Assembly (NCBI GenBank): GCA_015680685.1
Contig: MNCI01010443.1
Coordinates: 411,483 to 475,482 of the forward strand
Reading direction: 5' to 3'
Length of the DNA: 64,000 nucleotides
DNA from: Gnetum montanum
Taxonomy: Eukaryota > Streptophyta > Gnetopsida > Gnetales > Gnetaceae
In this document: piece after piece, positions 23,670 to 35,726 of the stretch
Position numbering within the stretch: the first letter of the stretch is position 1
Layout: each line of letters starts with the position of its first letter
Position numbers and translations under genes: made by a program
The notes under the pieces: generated by a model
Databases searched by the model: none
What the model was told of the DNA's origin: nothing
Seen by the model: only the letters and a program-made list of their open reading frames with translations

Positions 23670-26600
23670 ATGGTGCCTAAAGTGAGAGGGAAGAATGCAA
23701 AATTAGCCAAGATTGACGAGGTGCAACGGAGCCTGCAGCGTGCATCGCAAGCAATGGTCGAAGTGAGAGACCCTACGCCTTTGAATCAATAGGCCATCCC
23801 TTGCTTATTCGTGTTATTTTTGTAAATTAGCGTCGTCTGCGTAAATTAGCATTTTAGACTATAGACCTCGTGTTAACACAAGGGTTTATACACTAGGATC
23901 GCATCTATCACCATTGTCAGGGACTAACCTTATACTGTTACAAGGGTTTAGGCGATTTCGGCATGAATAGCTAAGCGTAATCTGTAGGTTTTCTATATTT
24001 TAAGCATGCAAATCTGAATCTATACATTGATGTGTTTATTTTTTTTCTATGTACAGTATCATGTTAAGAGCCGTCCTAATCATTTTAGATATAGTCAGGG
24101 TTTTATGCTCTGTAAACCCAATCGTACCCAATGTGCCTCCCCCTCAGACTTGGTTGCGTGGAAAGGCAATATGGTTTCGAAAGGGTGCGCTGGAGTTTCT
24201 GCAGATTTTACTGCGTAACTATAGCATTATTGTATGGTCACACCTATCGGGAGATGTTGCCGGCGCCATTCTGGAGCACCTGTTAGTGGGTTCCATCCAG
24301 GGAATTCTGGCTTTCTTGAGAGATGGGGCCATCGACACTGGTCGTCCCCAGGACTGCGAACCTAGCGTCAGAGGGTTGAAGTGCTTAATTTGGATCTGGG
24401 AAATGGCTCAGTTTAGCTGTTACCATGCATACAACACTTTGTTCGTGGCCCGTCACATCTTGACTTGCTTCCAGAACCCACCAAGCACAGTGTATTATTC
24501 AGGGGGTAAGTGGTTTTATTGGCGGTATTGTTATTATATGTCTATTTTCTGAAGCGTAAGAGAAACATATGGGGTACGGTACAAGTTTTTTATCCATGAG
24601 AACAAGTTAGTAGGTGATGGTGATACCTTAACTTGGACTGAAACGGCAATAAAGGCGTTTACCTCTACTAGCAATGTACGCGCTAGTGTAATGGGGCAGA
24701 TCAGCTTCGACCTTCATGAGTATCCCACCCGTTACGCTGATGCTTTCGAGAATTGCCAGAATCTCGGGTGGTTACATGATGATTGGACTTTGGATCTGCC
24801 CCTTACCGTCGTAGATGTGCAGAGGAAACTTCTTCCATTTCCTTTGTCATTTGGACCTGGTAAAGTTGTTGTGTATGTTATTGTTGCATAATGTAATTGT
24901 GAATCGTGAATGTCGTGTAATAGTGTCCTTTAACATATGTCTTGCATGGTTCAGTCAGGGAATCTCAGGAGATTACCCTTACAATTTCTGGTCGTGAGGC
25001 GAATACCGTTCTCTTCCACTACGGCAACATCAAGGAGGCACAATGCTGGCTCGGCCATGCAGCGGCCCCAATTGCGGTGGTTACCAAGCTACGCCAGGCA
25101 AGGCTAATCCACTTATTTTTGGCCGTAACCCTTGATGTCCCCGTCAGTGAAATGTTAACCCTGGTCAACTCCTTCAGCGAAAGGGCTGAGTGCTTTTGCA
25201 CGCGCATGCATCACGTGCGTGTAAGTTTTGATATTGATGCTCAACTTTTCACAGACCTTTTCGGCATCCCCTCTAATGGCCTTCCCATAGAGGAAAAGGC
25301 GAAGAGGAGCCTCACCTACCAGGAGTGGCTAGAGGAGTGGCTAGGGGCCAAGAAGGAGCCTAAGGGAATCCCTTGTGAGAAGATCAAACCAAAGATCGCC
25401 AAGACAATTTATCCCTTGTTTCGGGCCTGAGCTTTCCCTAAAACACTCTCGCAGGGGAGGTTCTTTTCCATAGAACAGACCCATATCATGCGGGAGGTTA
25501 TGGAGGAAGGGATCCAGTTTGACTGGGCAAGCTACTTTGCTGAGGGGTTACGCGCTGAAATGATTAGGCTTCAGTAGAAGCTTGATTCTCGTTTCAACGT
25601 GCATTACGCCTTCTTCATAGCTTACCTTCGGCATTTTGCCGAATTTTTGATCATCCAAAGGAATGGGGTCTAGGTGGGGCAAGACCAAAATCAGCTATCC
25701 AAACCTTGGATTATCCACATTTTCGACACTACCCGTGGACAGGATCCCCTAGAAGGGATTGACGAGTCTCTATCTATAACGACAAAAGATTTGGCAGCGG
25801 AGATTGTGGAGCCTTCGGCTTGGCGTAACAGGCTTCGCTTGACCGAGGCCTCTATGGAGCCTGCAAGTGGCACAGGCTAAACCACACAAGTCAGAGTTCA
25901 GCAGAGTAAACCTCCGCCTGGTAAGCGTAAAAGACACATGGTGAAAGTTATTATATTACGCAATTTTTATTCAGGATATTTTGAATCATCTAAATGTGAA
26001 TGTGATATGAACAACGAGACCTACGGAACAGTTAACCCCTGAGACAGGGGCAGTGATATTAAGTTGTGGGGAAGGGACCCTAGTTTTGGAAGAAGAGGCC
26101 CCAGCTGTTAGGACTAGTGACGCACGGACTCCTGTGCGTGAGGAGAGGGAGGAGGCGGGAATTGTTGACACACCCCCCACTGTAACCGGCTGAGGTAATA
26201 AGCATATTGGATGTCTTGAGTTTTGTTAATAGTTAGGATTTTTAACTAAATTATGCTACAGGTGAAGAAGATGCATCTACGTCTGCCTCTATGAGCAGAA
26301 CATGGAGAGAGTTTCCTGACAAATTTGCCTTCATGGAAAGCGTTGTCAGCGATATGATCGAGTGCCTCGAGCACGTCGATCCTAAAACTAGTATGTTATA
26401 GCTATAATAGGTTTATTTTATTAGAAAGTGGTAATGTTTCATTTATATTGATAATGTTTATTGTCAGGAGCTCGCCTTCGATGGGACCCAACGGAGTCCA
26501 TTGATTTGGACACAGCGGAGCCTCCATCAGACGGGGCGATCGTGCCATGCAGCATTTATGAGGAGATGCGTAAATGTGCGTTACGCTCGACTCGCTCCTT

Positions 26601-27596
26601 GTGGGAGAGTAAGAGTGTTAATGAAGACCTCTGGAAAAGGCTACAGAGGTCAAAGAGGGAGAAGGAGTCTCTGGCCAAAGAGGTGGAAGACTTAAAATCG
26701 CGATGCGAGTTCCTGCAGGAGCGGGCAACAGGTGATGAAGACTGGCGCATAGTTGTGATTGACTACTCTCGCTATTGGACTGCAATCAGGAACAGTGTGC
26801 AAACCAATCGGGAGTTGGTGGAGCAGCGGATGCAGATAGAGCTGTTATCTCAGAAAAGCCAAGACTGGAAGGATTTCTGCACAAGTGTGCAGGAGTGGCG
26901 GCAGAAAGAAAAGGATCACAAGCATCTGTATAAGCGAGAAAGTATCACTTATCGTCAGCATTACCGTAATTCTGCCATCCAAGCTCAAACCTTACGAGTA
27001 TTCCTTGATGTCATTGGCGCGTCTAAAGCTTTTGAGAAGTTCCAGGAGTAGGTGACAGTAAGTGCATCACCGGAAAGAGAAATGACCCTTCCCGGGGGCA
27101 AGACTACTATCCCTACTTTCTTCCCTGATCCACCTCATTGGACTAGTGTGAAAAAGGGGAAGGTAAAGGCTGGAGCTGCTCTGGGGAACGGAGTATGGTC
27201 TGAACTAACGAAAGATGAGATTATGCAGCATCTATGGGTTGGTTTAGAACAGCTTCCCTTTGCTGTGAAAGCAGGACCGTCGTGAGTAAGTTTAAACATT
27301 ATTGCATCTAAATTTTTTTGATTATGGGGTTAAGTCTTTGCTAATGTATTTTTTGTATGCAGGTACAAGAATTAGAGGGTGAAGGCGAACAGGATGGGGA
27401 ACAGGCACAAGAAGAGGAGCGTAATAGCGAGAAGCGTCCTCTTGTGGAGCCGACATTGGAGCAAGGGCCTCGTGGGGATGGCATTCCTCACGAAGAAATA
27501 CCTTCTAGGAGGGACGGTCCACTTGGGGATGACTTATTAGGCTTGGAACCTGACCTAAGGGATACGGGTGATAGTGGCACCAGGGGGAATGCGTAA
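23670..27596 (+). pseudogene. Element B antisense multi-exon gene (homologue of the gene in C)
   Basis: Eight exons on the strand opposite to gag-pol: 23670-23762, 24057-24505, about 24555-24859, 24955-25920, 25975-26194, 26262-26390, 26468-27281, 27363-27596. Most introns are GT-AG with pyrimidine tracts (for example GTAAGTGG, and ATTGTCAG). Exon pairs match C: exon 2 ends with FQNPPSTVYY, exon 3 has NLGWLHDDW, exon 4 has a TRMHHVRVSFDIDAQLFTDLFGIP segment and DPLEGIDESLSITT, exon 7 opens ARLRWDPTESIDL and continues as a charged, probably coiled-coil region with SRYWTAIRN and SQDWKDF. Exon 8 is acidic. There is at least one frameshift (about 25455) and stops in exons 4, 5 and 7, so this copy is dead. 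Function unknown; no host family is certain. The intergenic position between PR and RT equals that in C. Confidence 0.82.
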
Positions 27597-27775
27597 CTGT
27601 AACTTACGCAGGATTTTATTGACTGGAATTGAACAACAGTTATATAAATATTGAAAAGACTAGCATTAAGATACTCTATATGGTTTTGAATGCTATTTAT
27701 TTTATTTTTTATTTTTTATTGGTTTTATCTCTCGATTTGCAATGCGTAAGTGTAATTGTTGTGAAATAGAATTGC

Positions 27776-27910
27776 TAGTTTAAGGCCATCGTGGGCCATC
27801 ATGTAACATTTGCGTAAGATATCAATGAACTAGTTTAAGGCCATTGCAGGCCATGGCTAGTTTAAGGCCGTTGCGAGCCACAACTAGTTTAAGGCCATCG
27901 CGGGCCCACT
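27776..27910 (+). repeat. Mini-hairpin array downstream of the element B antisense gene
   Basis: Four units of TAGTTTAAGGCC followed by a short loop and a closing GGCC or GGGCC (for example GGCC-ATTGCA-GGCC). It uses a GGCC stem instead of GTC/GAC but the same AGTTTA lead-in. C has GGCC units at the equivalent place. Confidence 0.8.
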
Positions 27911-28150
27911 GCATAAGTCTGTAAGCATAATTGATAATACCATACATTTCTGCGTAATTGAACTAAAATGATCAAAGAGCGTAAATAGCGTATATGAAGA
28001 AACGTGAATGGCATAATGAATAGCAAGCGTAAATATGTATGATTATATGAAAGAAGATTGACAATGCAAACTGCTAAGCGTAAAAGGCAAAATTAGTAAA
28101 GATGTAAAAATATGTGTAAATGCCATTCAGATCAATTACTAATTCGTAAT
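27911..28150. other. AT-rich spacer with GCGTAA words
   Basis: Non-coding spacer between the hairpin array and the end of the gag-pro frame. Several GCGTAA words are present. The reverse-strand coding tail of gag-pro ends just to the right. Confidence 0.5.
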
Positions 28151-28159
28151 TGTTTCTTA

Positions 28160-29262
28160 ATGGTCTTTATGCTCAGTGGTGCGTAAGGACGGGGAGGTTT
28201 GCAGTCTGACTCTTCCACACCATCGTCCTGAAATGGTAGGTTGGCCCAGGCTAGACTGTTGTCGTTTGTTTTGGTTTGTTTAGGGATTCGGGGATGGGTC
28301 TATTCGTCTGATGTTTCTATCTCCAAACCCCATTCTTCCTCGATATTATTGACCGTCTTGGGGGTGATTTCGTCACCACATATTACAACCTCTCCTCCTA
28401 CATAAGGGAGATGTATCTCCTGATGGATTGGTGACAAAATCACCCTCAGCTGGGCTAGCCAGGACCTCCCTAGAATTAAGTTGAATCCGGGCATCTCCTC
28501 GATGACAAGGAATGTAGCATCCATTGGGAATTGATCCCCTGCTACAAATTCAATGTGCACCATTCCCTTGACCTAAACCCATGCTCCATTGAACGACTTT
28601 ACGCACATTGTCGTTGAGGGACTAATCTGGTCGACCAGACCCAACCTATCCACGATGGGATAAGGGATGACATTTGTAGCTGTGCCGTCATCCACGTGCA
28701 CCCTCCAGATCTGGTATTGACCAACCTGGATGGTGATAAACATGGGTTCAGTTGTCACTTGACCTTTCTCCGGATCATCTTTGATGGATTCATCATGAAA
28801 GGTCAACGAGGTAGGTTTAGGTCGCTCAGCATCGGAGGGAAACATGACAGCGTGTATCGTTTTCTCCTCTACTGGTTAGCTTTCCTCCACAGATATGGAT
28901 GTTAGCATGCGGACCATAGCCTCATAGTGTTTTTGGGACGTCTTGAGTAGGTCGTAGAGGCTCAGCGTTGTGTTTTTTTGTTTCAGAGCCTGTTTGACCT
29001 GCGTAAATACGTTGAGCAGGTCCCGTTCTTTACTGGCTTGTTTGTCCCCCCTATCTTCTTCCATTCGCCCCAAGAGATGGATCTCCCGGGGTGGAACAGC
29101 GTTGGTCGGAGGGTTGCTCATTTTTTTGCTGAGGGTGGGTGGCTGTGTTTCTGCACCCTTGTCCTGCCCAAGAGGCGCAGACGAAGGTACAGAGGCCAAA
29201 GGTCTGGGCCTAGCGAAACCTAGCGTAAGGTGATTTTTTGCAACATTACTAGACACCTCCCC
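28160..29262 (-). pseudogene. pro: Element B protease with conserved C-terminal tail
   Basis: The frame is continuous with gag. After a linker with LKQKNTTLSLYDLLKTSQ, the retropepsin domain reads RVHVDDGTATNVIPYPI (active-site DDG in place of DSG/DTG, near 28690) and FNLILGRSWLAQLR (flap-partner ILGR). A tail after the stop at about 28290 continues in frame and ends SIKTIKKQLRISN; C has an equivalent basic tail ending IKKLLNNINTPSPK. Stops at about 28864, 28574 and 28290 break it. It would cleave Gag-Pol. Confidence 0.88.
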
Positions 29263-31556
29263 TTCCTTTTGTTTATTAGATGATGTGTTAGAGGCTTGCC
29301 CCTACGTAAAAGGGGAAGCCAGCGATTTTGGCACCCTGAGAATGAAAGGCACCTTGGGCGTGAGCGCAAACATAGCCGCAGCTTTACTATTACTAGGAGG
29401 TTGAGTTGAATCTGGAGAAGGCACCAGAATGATGAAGGGTGGCCTTGAGGAACCATTAGCTACCAGTGAAAAACTTGTCCCCCTTGGTGAGTTGGTAGGT
29501 ACATGCAAAACAAAAGGTTGTTTGGGCAGTACTTTCCTCTCACTGTCCGTACTCACCACGTTGATCGTGTAGGGTGCGTTGTTTGCATTCAATGGATCCT
29601 AGTACATGTGCAATGCTTGGTTTTCCGGACGTGTTGGACTACTGTCGTCTAGTTTCAAATGACCATCGTCGATCATGCATTGAATGTCATCTTTCAACGC
29701 CCAGCAGTAATCTGTGTCGTGACCACACAACTGGTGGTAGTCACAGAAACAGTCCAGCCTGAAAGACCTCGGAACTGGTGGTTCGTCAAGTAGGGCTAAG
29801 GAAGGATTCTTCAGCAGTTCATAATGACGCCTGTGACGCTTCAGAGCTTCCTTGGATACCTTCTTAGGCTAAATGTATCCTAACCCTAATAGTTGCTTCA
29901 ACAGTTCTGAATTTTTAACAAGAAGGGCTGCATACTTTGAGCAATCTTTACGCTCAAAGTTTGGTTTTGGCTGGGAGGGCTTGTCAGCGGCAGATGTGTC
30001 TTGGCTGGTGCTGCTCGCACTAGCCGTGGTCTCGGGTGATGGTGTAGGTGCCTTCTTGTTTTTGTTCTTAGCGCCCTCAGCTAACGTAGCTACCATCGTT
30101 GTTGTTGTTTTACATTTGTCCTTGCCTTTGTTGTTAGCGTTTTTGTAGGCGACATACGCCGGATCTTTGCTCGCCTCCACAGCATCTTGGATGCTTTTAG
30201 TCTGGGCGAAGGCCTAATGTAAGGACTTGGGGAAAAGATAATACATCTTGGACTTGATAAAATCATTAACTGCTCCTTTGAATATGGCCAGCAAATGGGC
30301 CTCCACGATTGGCTCATGGATTTCGTTCAAAGTAGCACTCCATCACTGTATGAACTTTTGGACTGGTTCGAGCAGGTCTTGTTTCACTCCCATAAGCTGA
30401 TCTAATGTGACCTCCAGCTTTAGGTTGTATTTAAAGCGAGTCACGAACTATGTCAGAAGCTCTTCCAAGGTTGAGATGGAAGAGCGAGGGAGGGCTCGAT
30501 ACCAATCCAAGGCTTTCCCTGCCAGAGACATCACAAAGACACGGATGATTGTGTAAGGCCACTGCTGTAACAACAAAGATTTGGATCTGAATGTGACCAG
30601 GTGAGCGTTAGGATCTCCCTCTCCATTGTATTTAGTGAAATGGAGTAAGGACATCCCAAGAGGCAACGATAGCATGGGGACTGCTAGACAAATAGGATCA
30701 TCTTGATAGAAATCCATAATCTGTATAGTGTCTGAGCCAGCGGCCTTAAGGCATCTAACCTCCTCGATGAGGGTCTAAATAAGTAAGAATACTTGATCTA
30801 AGCCTGTAGATGAAGATGCTTGAGCAAGGGGGGCAGGGGGTTGAACCGAAAGAGCGGTGCCAGGGAGTGTAAATGGAGGATGAAATAAGCTGTGGTGGAT
30901 GTAGGGACCACCGACGGAATGCTGATTATGCATGGTGATGAGACCGCCCCCAGGTTATTTTGAGGTGTTTACACTTGCAGCCCTAGCGGCTGCGTAGTGG
31001 CTTGCGGGATGACACAAATGTGAGTTTGCATGGTCATGATGGGATTAAGAGGGGTGACTTCTCTGTTGTAAGGAAAAAGGGGATTTATATATGTATGGGG
31101 GCTCAGAGTATGGTACGAATGTTCAGACTGGGCTGCAAATTCATCATCTTCTTCCTCCTTGTTTTGGGGTTCTTGCATAGCCCGAGTAGCTTGACTCTTA
31201 GCCATGACCAATTGTGTTATGATTTCATGGTAATGTTCTGTCAGAGGGATGATGTCGTAGGCAGTAGGGGTAAAATCTTAACCCCCTCAGTGGATCATCT
31301 CAAAATTTTGTTTCGCCTCGATTTCAGCTCGGCTAAGGGCAAGCTTTGCCTAGATCTTGACGCAGATGAAGTTATATTCCTCAGGGGTCACGACGGTAAA
31401 TATGGGATCTTTGCCTTGTAGTCTCAACGACCGACGTGATGGTCCCTGAGGTCCTATAACACCAGAAGCTGGTCCAGTGGCAACGATGGGATTCACAGAT
31501 GTGGCACCCGAGTCAGTTGTGATCATTGCGGCTGTGGTTGCGTATGAAGAATCCAT
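29263..31556 (-). pseudogene. gag: Element B gag
   Basis: ATG 31556 is about 210 bases downstream of the primer site. The N-terminal module (SRRSLRLQGKD, EEYNFICVKI, then an acidic EEEDDEFAAQSEH) is followed, after a frame change near 30960, by the Gag core: DFYQDDPI, FTKYNGEGDPNAHLVTFR, SLAGKALDWYRALPR, RFKYNLKLE. This matches the plant retrotransposon Gag domain. A knuckle-like CDYHQLCGHDTDYC is at about 29720. Then a proline-rich linker has PFVLHVP, PFIILVP and PFILRVP, members of a repeated motif also present in C. Several stops and a frameshift make it inactive. Confidence 0.88.
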
Positions 31557-31765
31557 TGGTCACGTAGATTAATGGCAATAAATGACTGGACAAGCAAAAT
31601 CGTGATTAGGCTTTCTACCCTACAGGATTCCAAAGGAATTGTTACATTGACCGATCTACACTGCATGCTTTTTGTAAACTTTCCTAGAGGTATTATGTTT
31701 ACATTTTAGCAACGCGGGTATAGATCGCATACAGGGCTACCCGTAAAAATACGAATTGGAGCCTA
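31557..31765 (-). other. Element B 5' untranslated leader
   Basis: Short non-coding stretch between the primer-binding site and the gag start. I see no feature beyond this. Confidence 0.6.
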
Positions 31766-31784
31766 GGCCCTCCTTCTAGTGCCA
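31766..31784 (-). other. Primer-binding site of element B
   Basis: The reverse strand reads TGGCACTAGAAGGAGGGCC. It differs by one base from the site in C (TGGCGCTAGAAGGAGGGCC), which by recollection fits the 3' end of plant tRNA-Asn(GUU). It lies six bases from the LTR. Confidence 0.75.
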
Positions 31785-31790
31785 GAAAAC

Positions 31791-33482
31791 TATAACGACG
31801 AAAAATGTTGATAGCTGGAATACTAAACAAAATTCGTGTACACAGTCTTAACCATGGATCCGTGCGAGGGCTGTACTAGAGAAAACGAATCTGCAATGCC
31901 CTGAATGGTCTTGTCGATCAGACAGGGACTTACTAAATCAGTAAATCGACGAAGATTATGGGCGTTTCGTGGAATGATATGATTCGATAAATCACGAAAG
32001 GAGACGTAAACGATGTAAATAGATTGCAATAATGATGACATTAACGCGACAAAGGGAATCGGATCTAAGTGAAGTGCGTGATTTCAAGATCTATGCTTTG
32101 ACCCGAAAGAAACGAGTATTTTGTATACAAAGTTACAATGGGAAGGTTCCGATTATCTTCTGCGGAACATACACAGAATAATAAGAAAATTGTTTAACAA
32201 GGAGTGCAGAATGGAGCTCGGTCTACCTTAAAAGCCAAAGACAGAGTGCAAGGAAGGTCAAGCTCAGATATCTATCAACCAACTGTGTCTGGCCAATAGA
32301 TCTTGCCAACCACACCAGATGATCTCGCGATCTTTGATTTATCTCCTTTGCTTTGGATAGTCTTTGCTCAAAACTGCCAAGGATCACCGATGGGAGAACT
32401 GTATCTTCGCCAAAGGGTGTGATCACTCCTGCTACCAAAATGCTCAAAGAATGTTTCTTGTTTCTACTCAAGGATGATAACTGCCAAAAGTTGAAGATGT
32501 CAGCCGCTGCCCCTCTTTCCAAAAAATGTCCAGAAGTCCTCCTCAAGAAAATCCTTTTTTCTTCGCCAACTGAGGTATTTATAACATGGAGAAAAGGCAC
32601 GGCCTTGATGACATGTGTCTCAAATTTTTCGAATTCCGTTGACTTGACGAACTAGCTATGTCACGTCACATGGCAATGTACACTGTAAAAAATTTGGTGA
32701 AGCTGCTTCATGATTATGCACAAATAAGCTTATCAGCGTATTGCGCATATGGATAGCAAATGCGTAATTTCCTTAGCCGGCTTTATGTTGTATTTCACTT
32801 GTTTATGCTATGTTGCGTGGCAGAGCGTAACAAAGCATGGAAATAGTGAGTCAGGCTGTTTTACTCTCATTTATGCAGCAAAGCATAGTGAAGCGTAAAA
32901 CACGATCAACTCGGCGATAAATTATGCTGACGTATGCTGCGTAGCGTAACAAGCATAAGACGATCAATCTACAAAAGAAAGGGGCCGATCTGTTGTGCTT
33001 CCCTTGGACTTTCCCTTTGACCTTTTTGAAGCTCGTTACGCTGCCTTGCGTAATAGAGCGTAAACCTGACCTTGGACAAAAGACTTAGCAGGATATGCAG
33101 GAAGTCGCACATTACACTACTCAGGCCTTAAACTTCACCAAATCTGTTGAAGTAAGTCACCTTCTGATATCAAACTATGTTAAGCAAAATTACGCTAAGT
33201 GTCATTACGTGATGTTGCGTAATGTACCATAAAAACAGAAAACATAGTAAAAATTGGAATTTGGAAGGAAGTTGGAGACTTGATGTCGAGCATCGTTTTG
33301 CCTTGCTTTGCCTTGTTCTACCTTCCAGAATTCTGTCACGAACCTTTTCCTAAATTGTGAATCTTCACCTGANTCGTTTTGCCTTGCTTTGCCTTGTTCT
33401 ACCTTCCAGAATTCTGTCACGAACCTTTTCCTAAATTGTGAATCTTCACCTGAGGCTGATTCACAATTTTCACGGTGTTTCA
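31791..33482 (-). repeat. Element B 5' LTR (right), with an internal assembly duplication
   Basis: Starts TATAACGACG (TG mutated to TA) and ends GTGTTTCA. It is 1692 bp, exactly 80 more than the left LTR; the 80 bases at 33374-33453 repeat 33294-33372 on either side of a lone N at 33373. Removing them gives 1612, equal to the left LTR. A TATA box (reverse TATAAATA) lies at 32576-32583. Confidence 0.9.
33373..33453. other. Single N plus 80-bp repeated sequence (assembly artefact)
   Basis: One unknown base is followed by a word-for-word repeat of the preceding 80 bases. The left LTR has a single copy. This is what an unresolved contig overlap looks like, not a biological tandem duplication. 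Confidence 0.8.
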
Positions 33483-33487
33483 GGTAG
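33483..33487 (+). repeat. Target-site duplication of element B, right copy
   Basis: GGTAG, the partner of GCTAG at 16407-16411, with one mismatch. D sequence resumes immediately (TGGCCAGATTATCC). Confidence 0.8.
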
Positions 33488-33590
33488 TGGCCAGATTATC
33501 CATCTTTACAAGGGCACGACTTCTCAACAAGTAGTATCTCCATGCTCTCAAGCAATGGACAATAGAGAATGTTTCCTTTTCATGGACTAG
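33488..33590 (-). pseudogene. D unit 1 inverted block, inner part (RNase H)
   Basis: Continues the inverted RNase H interrupted by B. The reverse strand gives the segment around the RNase H helix (HEKETFSIVHCLRAW-like, WRYYLL). The inversion junction is at about 33590, where the plus strand switches to integrase. Confidence 0.8.
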
Positions 33591-34500
33591 CCGATCGGGA
33601 TCCTCACTTCACAAGTGCTTTCTGGTGAGCACTATTTGGCATGATGGGTACCACCCTCAAATTGTCAACAAGCTTTCATCCACAGACCAATGGGTAGACA
33701 GAACAGATGAATTGGGTACTTGAAGAGTACCTTCGTCACTATGTTCATAGTGACCAGAAGAACTGGCCATTTTTGTTAGGGATTTCCTAGCTAAGCTATA
33801 ACATCCAGAATTCCTCAACTACTAGGTTTTCTCCTGCAGAACTAGTAATGAGAAGGCAACCCATTACCCCTCATATGGTCTCCCCCTCGTTGTAGGGTTG
33901 GCATCCCACAGCGGATGAATTCTTGAAGAGGTGGTTTGAAAATGTTGATACAGCAAAGTATCATCTGGAAAGGCCAATGCAACGAATGAAAAAATATGCT
34001 GATCGAAAACGCTAGCCTTGTGAATTCAAGGTGGGAGATTGGGTCCTTCTAAAGTTGGACCCATGTCAGTTCAAACCAAAATAGGGAACTACCTCTAAGC
34101 TAATGAGGAAATATGATGGTCCCTTCCAGATCATCAATAAAATTACCCCTGTGACATATAAGCTTCAACTACCGATCAATATGGACCGAGTCCATCCAAT
34201 TTTTCATGTCAGCATGCTGAAGCCGTTGCCAGATGGATTCCCATATCCAGAGAGAAGCCTCTCGATCAGAGAGTGACCTTGTATACAATCTATATAAGGA
34301 AAGAGAGTAGAATGCATCTAAAACTTCTGGACCACTGGCCATGGGGCAAATTTAAAAGTGGAGGTCCTCGTCCACTGGAAACATCATCGTAACTCAAACA
34401 ATAGCTGGGAACCACTGGAGCGCTTGAGGTCCTAGGAAAACTTGATCCTGGACTTCTGTAGGGAGCAAGCAATCGACCTTCCACCTTGGTTGCTCTGATG
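33591..34500 (+). pseudogene. D unit 1 integrase C-terminal half and chromodomain
   Basis: The plus strand resumes integrase in mid-core (DRDPHFTSAFW-like, MGTTLKLSTSFHP) through a KNWPFLLGIS-like segment, FSPAELVMRRQPI, a GPF/GPY-type module ([13 protein letters not shown]) and [15 protein letters not shown] chromodomain-like tail follows (VEVLVHWKHH, NSWEPLERLRS) to about 34498. Numerous TAG/TGA codons replace Gln/Arg/Trp. This is a chromovirus integrase whose first half lies inverted upstream. Confidence 0.8.
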
Positions 34501-35109
34501 ATGGATGGAGAAACCTCCCATGTGAACAAAAAAAAAGCAGAAGAGGCACGACATGTGGTGCCTTATAGGATTTGAGAGCGAATTCCTATGGGAGTTGGCA
34601 TCAAATAGGGGAGGAACGTTCCTGGAGCCATTCAAAGTGCTCTATAGGCTATGGGGCTTAAGATTCAAAGAGAGTTGAACTTAAGATCCCTAGATCTTTG
34701 GATCAAACGAGTCAAGGGATGTCCTAGAACTCATGGATCCCTAGGTCGGTGCGTTCTACCATGTTGCAATGATAGACCACTTGATGTCCTCCCATAGCCT
34801 AGCATTTTAGGCCAGGTATGGAAGGATGGATAGTCCAAGTCTTAAGGAGTGCTACTCTTAACTTGGGTGTCAGATGCTCGGATGAGTCCGGATCCTAGGA
34901 AGATGGTTGAGTTCAACAAAAATGCTTTACGGCCTTAGGCCCTAGCAATTGGACCTTCTGGAACCAAAGATCCCTTCGAATTTGACTCAGAATAACATGG
35001 GCGTTCTTCCCCAGAATTGACGAAATCCTCCCTTGAATTTAATGTAGCAGCCTCATGAGTTACCCAGGCCATGCTCCGAGGTCGTTGCTCATTTTAAGCA
35101 GGGAAGGAT
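34501..35109 (+). other. D unit 1 3' non-coding region and polypurine tract
   Basis: Non-coding region matching 38906-39512 of unit 2 closely. It ends in GCAGGGAAGGAT right before the middle LTR, a polypurine tract at the expected place. No gene seen. Confidence 0.7.
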
Positions 35110-35318
35110 TGTGAGAGAGGTGGTAGGGTTGCTAGTAGCCTACTACCTCCCCCACGATTCAAGCACCATGGGGGCACAAGGGGTCCTCTGCTCCTTGTGT
35201 CTTCGGAACCATACTGGCATGGCAGTTCCATGCATTAGTAAGAGGAGGCTACGACCTACCTCATTACCCCACTCGGTAGGACCTTGCCTGGGAGGGTTAC
35301 GTAGTTCAACTCTGCGTT
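35110..35318 (+). repeat. Array D middle LTR, left part before gap
   Basis: Begins TGTGAGAGAGG and aligns with the first 209 bases of the outer LTRs, ending at CTGCGTT where the gap begins. It serves as 3' LTR of unit 1 and 5' LTR of unit 2. Confidence 0.85.
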
Positions 35319-35726
35319 NNNNNNNNNNNNNNNNNNNNNNNNNNNNNNNNNNNNNNNNNNNNNNNNNNNNNNNNNNNNNNNNNNNNNNNNNNNNNNNNNN
35401 NNNNNNNNNNNNNNNNNNNNNNNNNNNNNNNNNNNNNNNNNNNNNNNNNNNNNNNNNNNNNNNNNNNNNNNNNNNNNNNNNNNNNNNNNNNNNNNNNNNN
35501 NNNNNNNNNNNNNNNNNNNNNNNNNNNNNNNNNNNNNNNNNNNNNNNNNNNNNNNNNNNNNNNNNNNNNNNNNNNNNNNNNNNNNNNNNNNNNNNNNNNN
35601 NNNNNNNNNNNNNNNNNNNNNNNNNNNNNNNNNNNNNNNNNNNNNNNNNNNNNNNNNNNNNNNNNNNNNNNNNNNNNNNNNNNNNNNNNNNNNNNNNNNN
35701 NNNNNNNNNNNNNNNNNNNNNNNNNN
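35319..35726. other. Assembly gap (408 N)
   Basis: Run of unknown bases. By comparison with unit 1, about 100 bases of LTR and about 130 bases of gag are missing around the neighbouring contig, so the gap length is probably not real. Confidence 0.95.

Larger units (their letters stand above)
16412..33482 (-). mobile_element. Element B: 17.1-kb Tat-lineage retrotransposon with antisense gene
   Basis: LTRs lie at 16412-18023 and 31791-33482, in reverse orientation relative to the window. From right to left: 5' LTR, tRNA-Asn-type primer site, gag-pro (31556-28160), hairpin array, a forward-strand spliced gene (23670-27596), RT-RNaseH-RNaseH-integrase (23178-19711), hairpin array, 3' region, polypurine tract and 3' LTR. 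It inserted into D unit 1. It is a sister family to A/C: the organisation is the same, the proteins are clearly diverged. Many nonsense codons make it inactive. Confidence 0.93.

Noticed and set aside
28876-29256. Plus-strand open frames opposite gag-pro of B (28970-29233) as extensions of the antisense gene.
   Set aside because: No homologue opposite gag-pro of C, no splice sites, and the minus strand is clearly coding there.
30950-31000. Frame change between the gag N-terminal module and gag core in both B and C, possibly programmed frameshifting.
   Set aside because: The shift has the same sign in both, but in C at least two frames look protein-like in the interval, so ordinary indels in a low-complexity proline-rich stretch are enough; no slippery site is evident.
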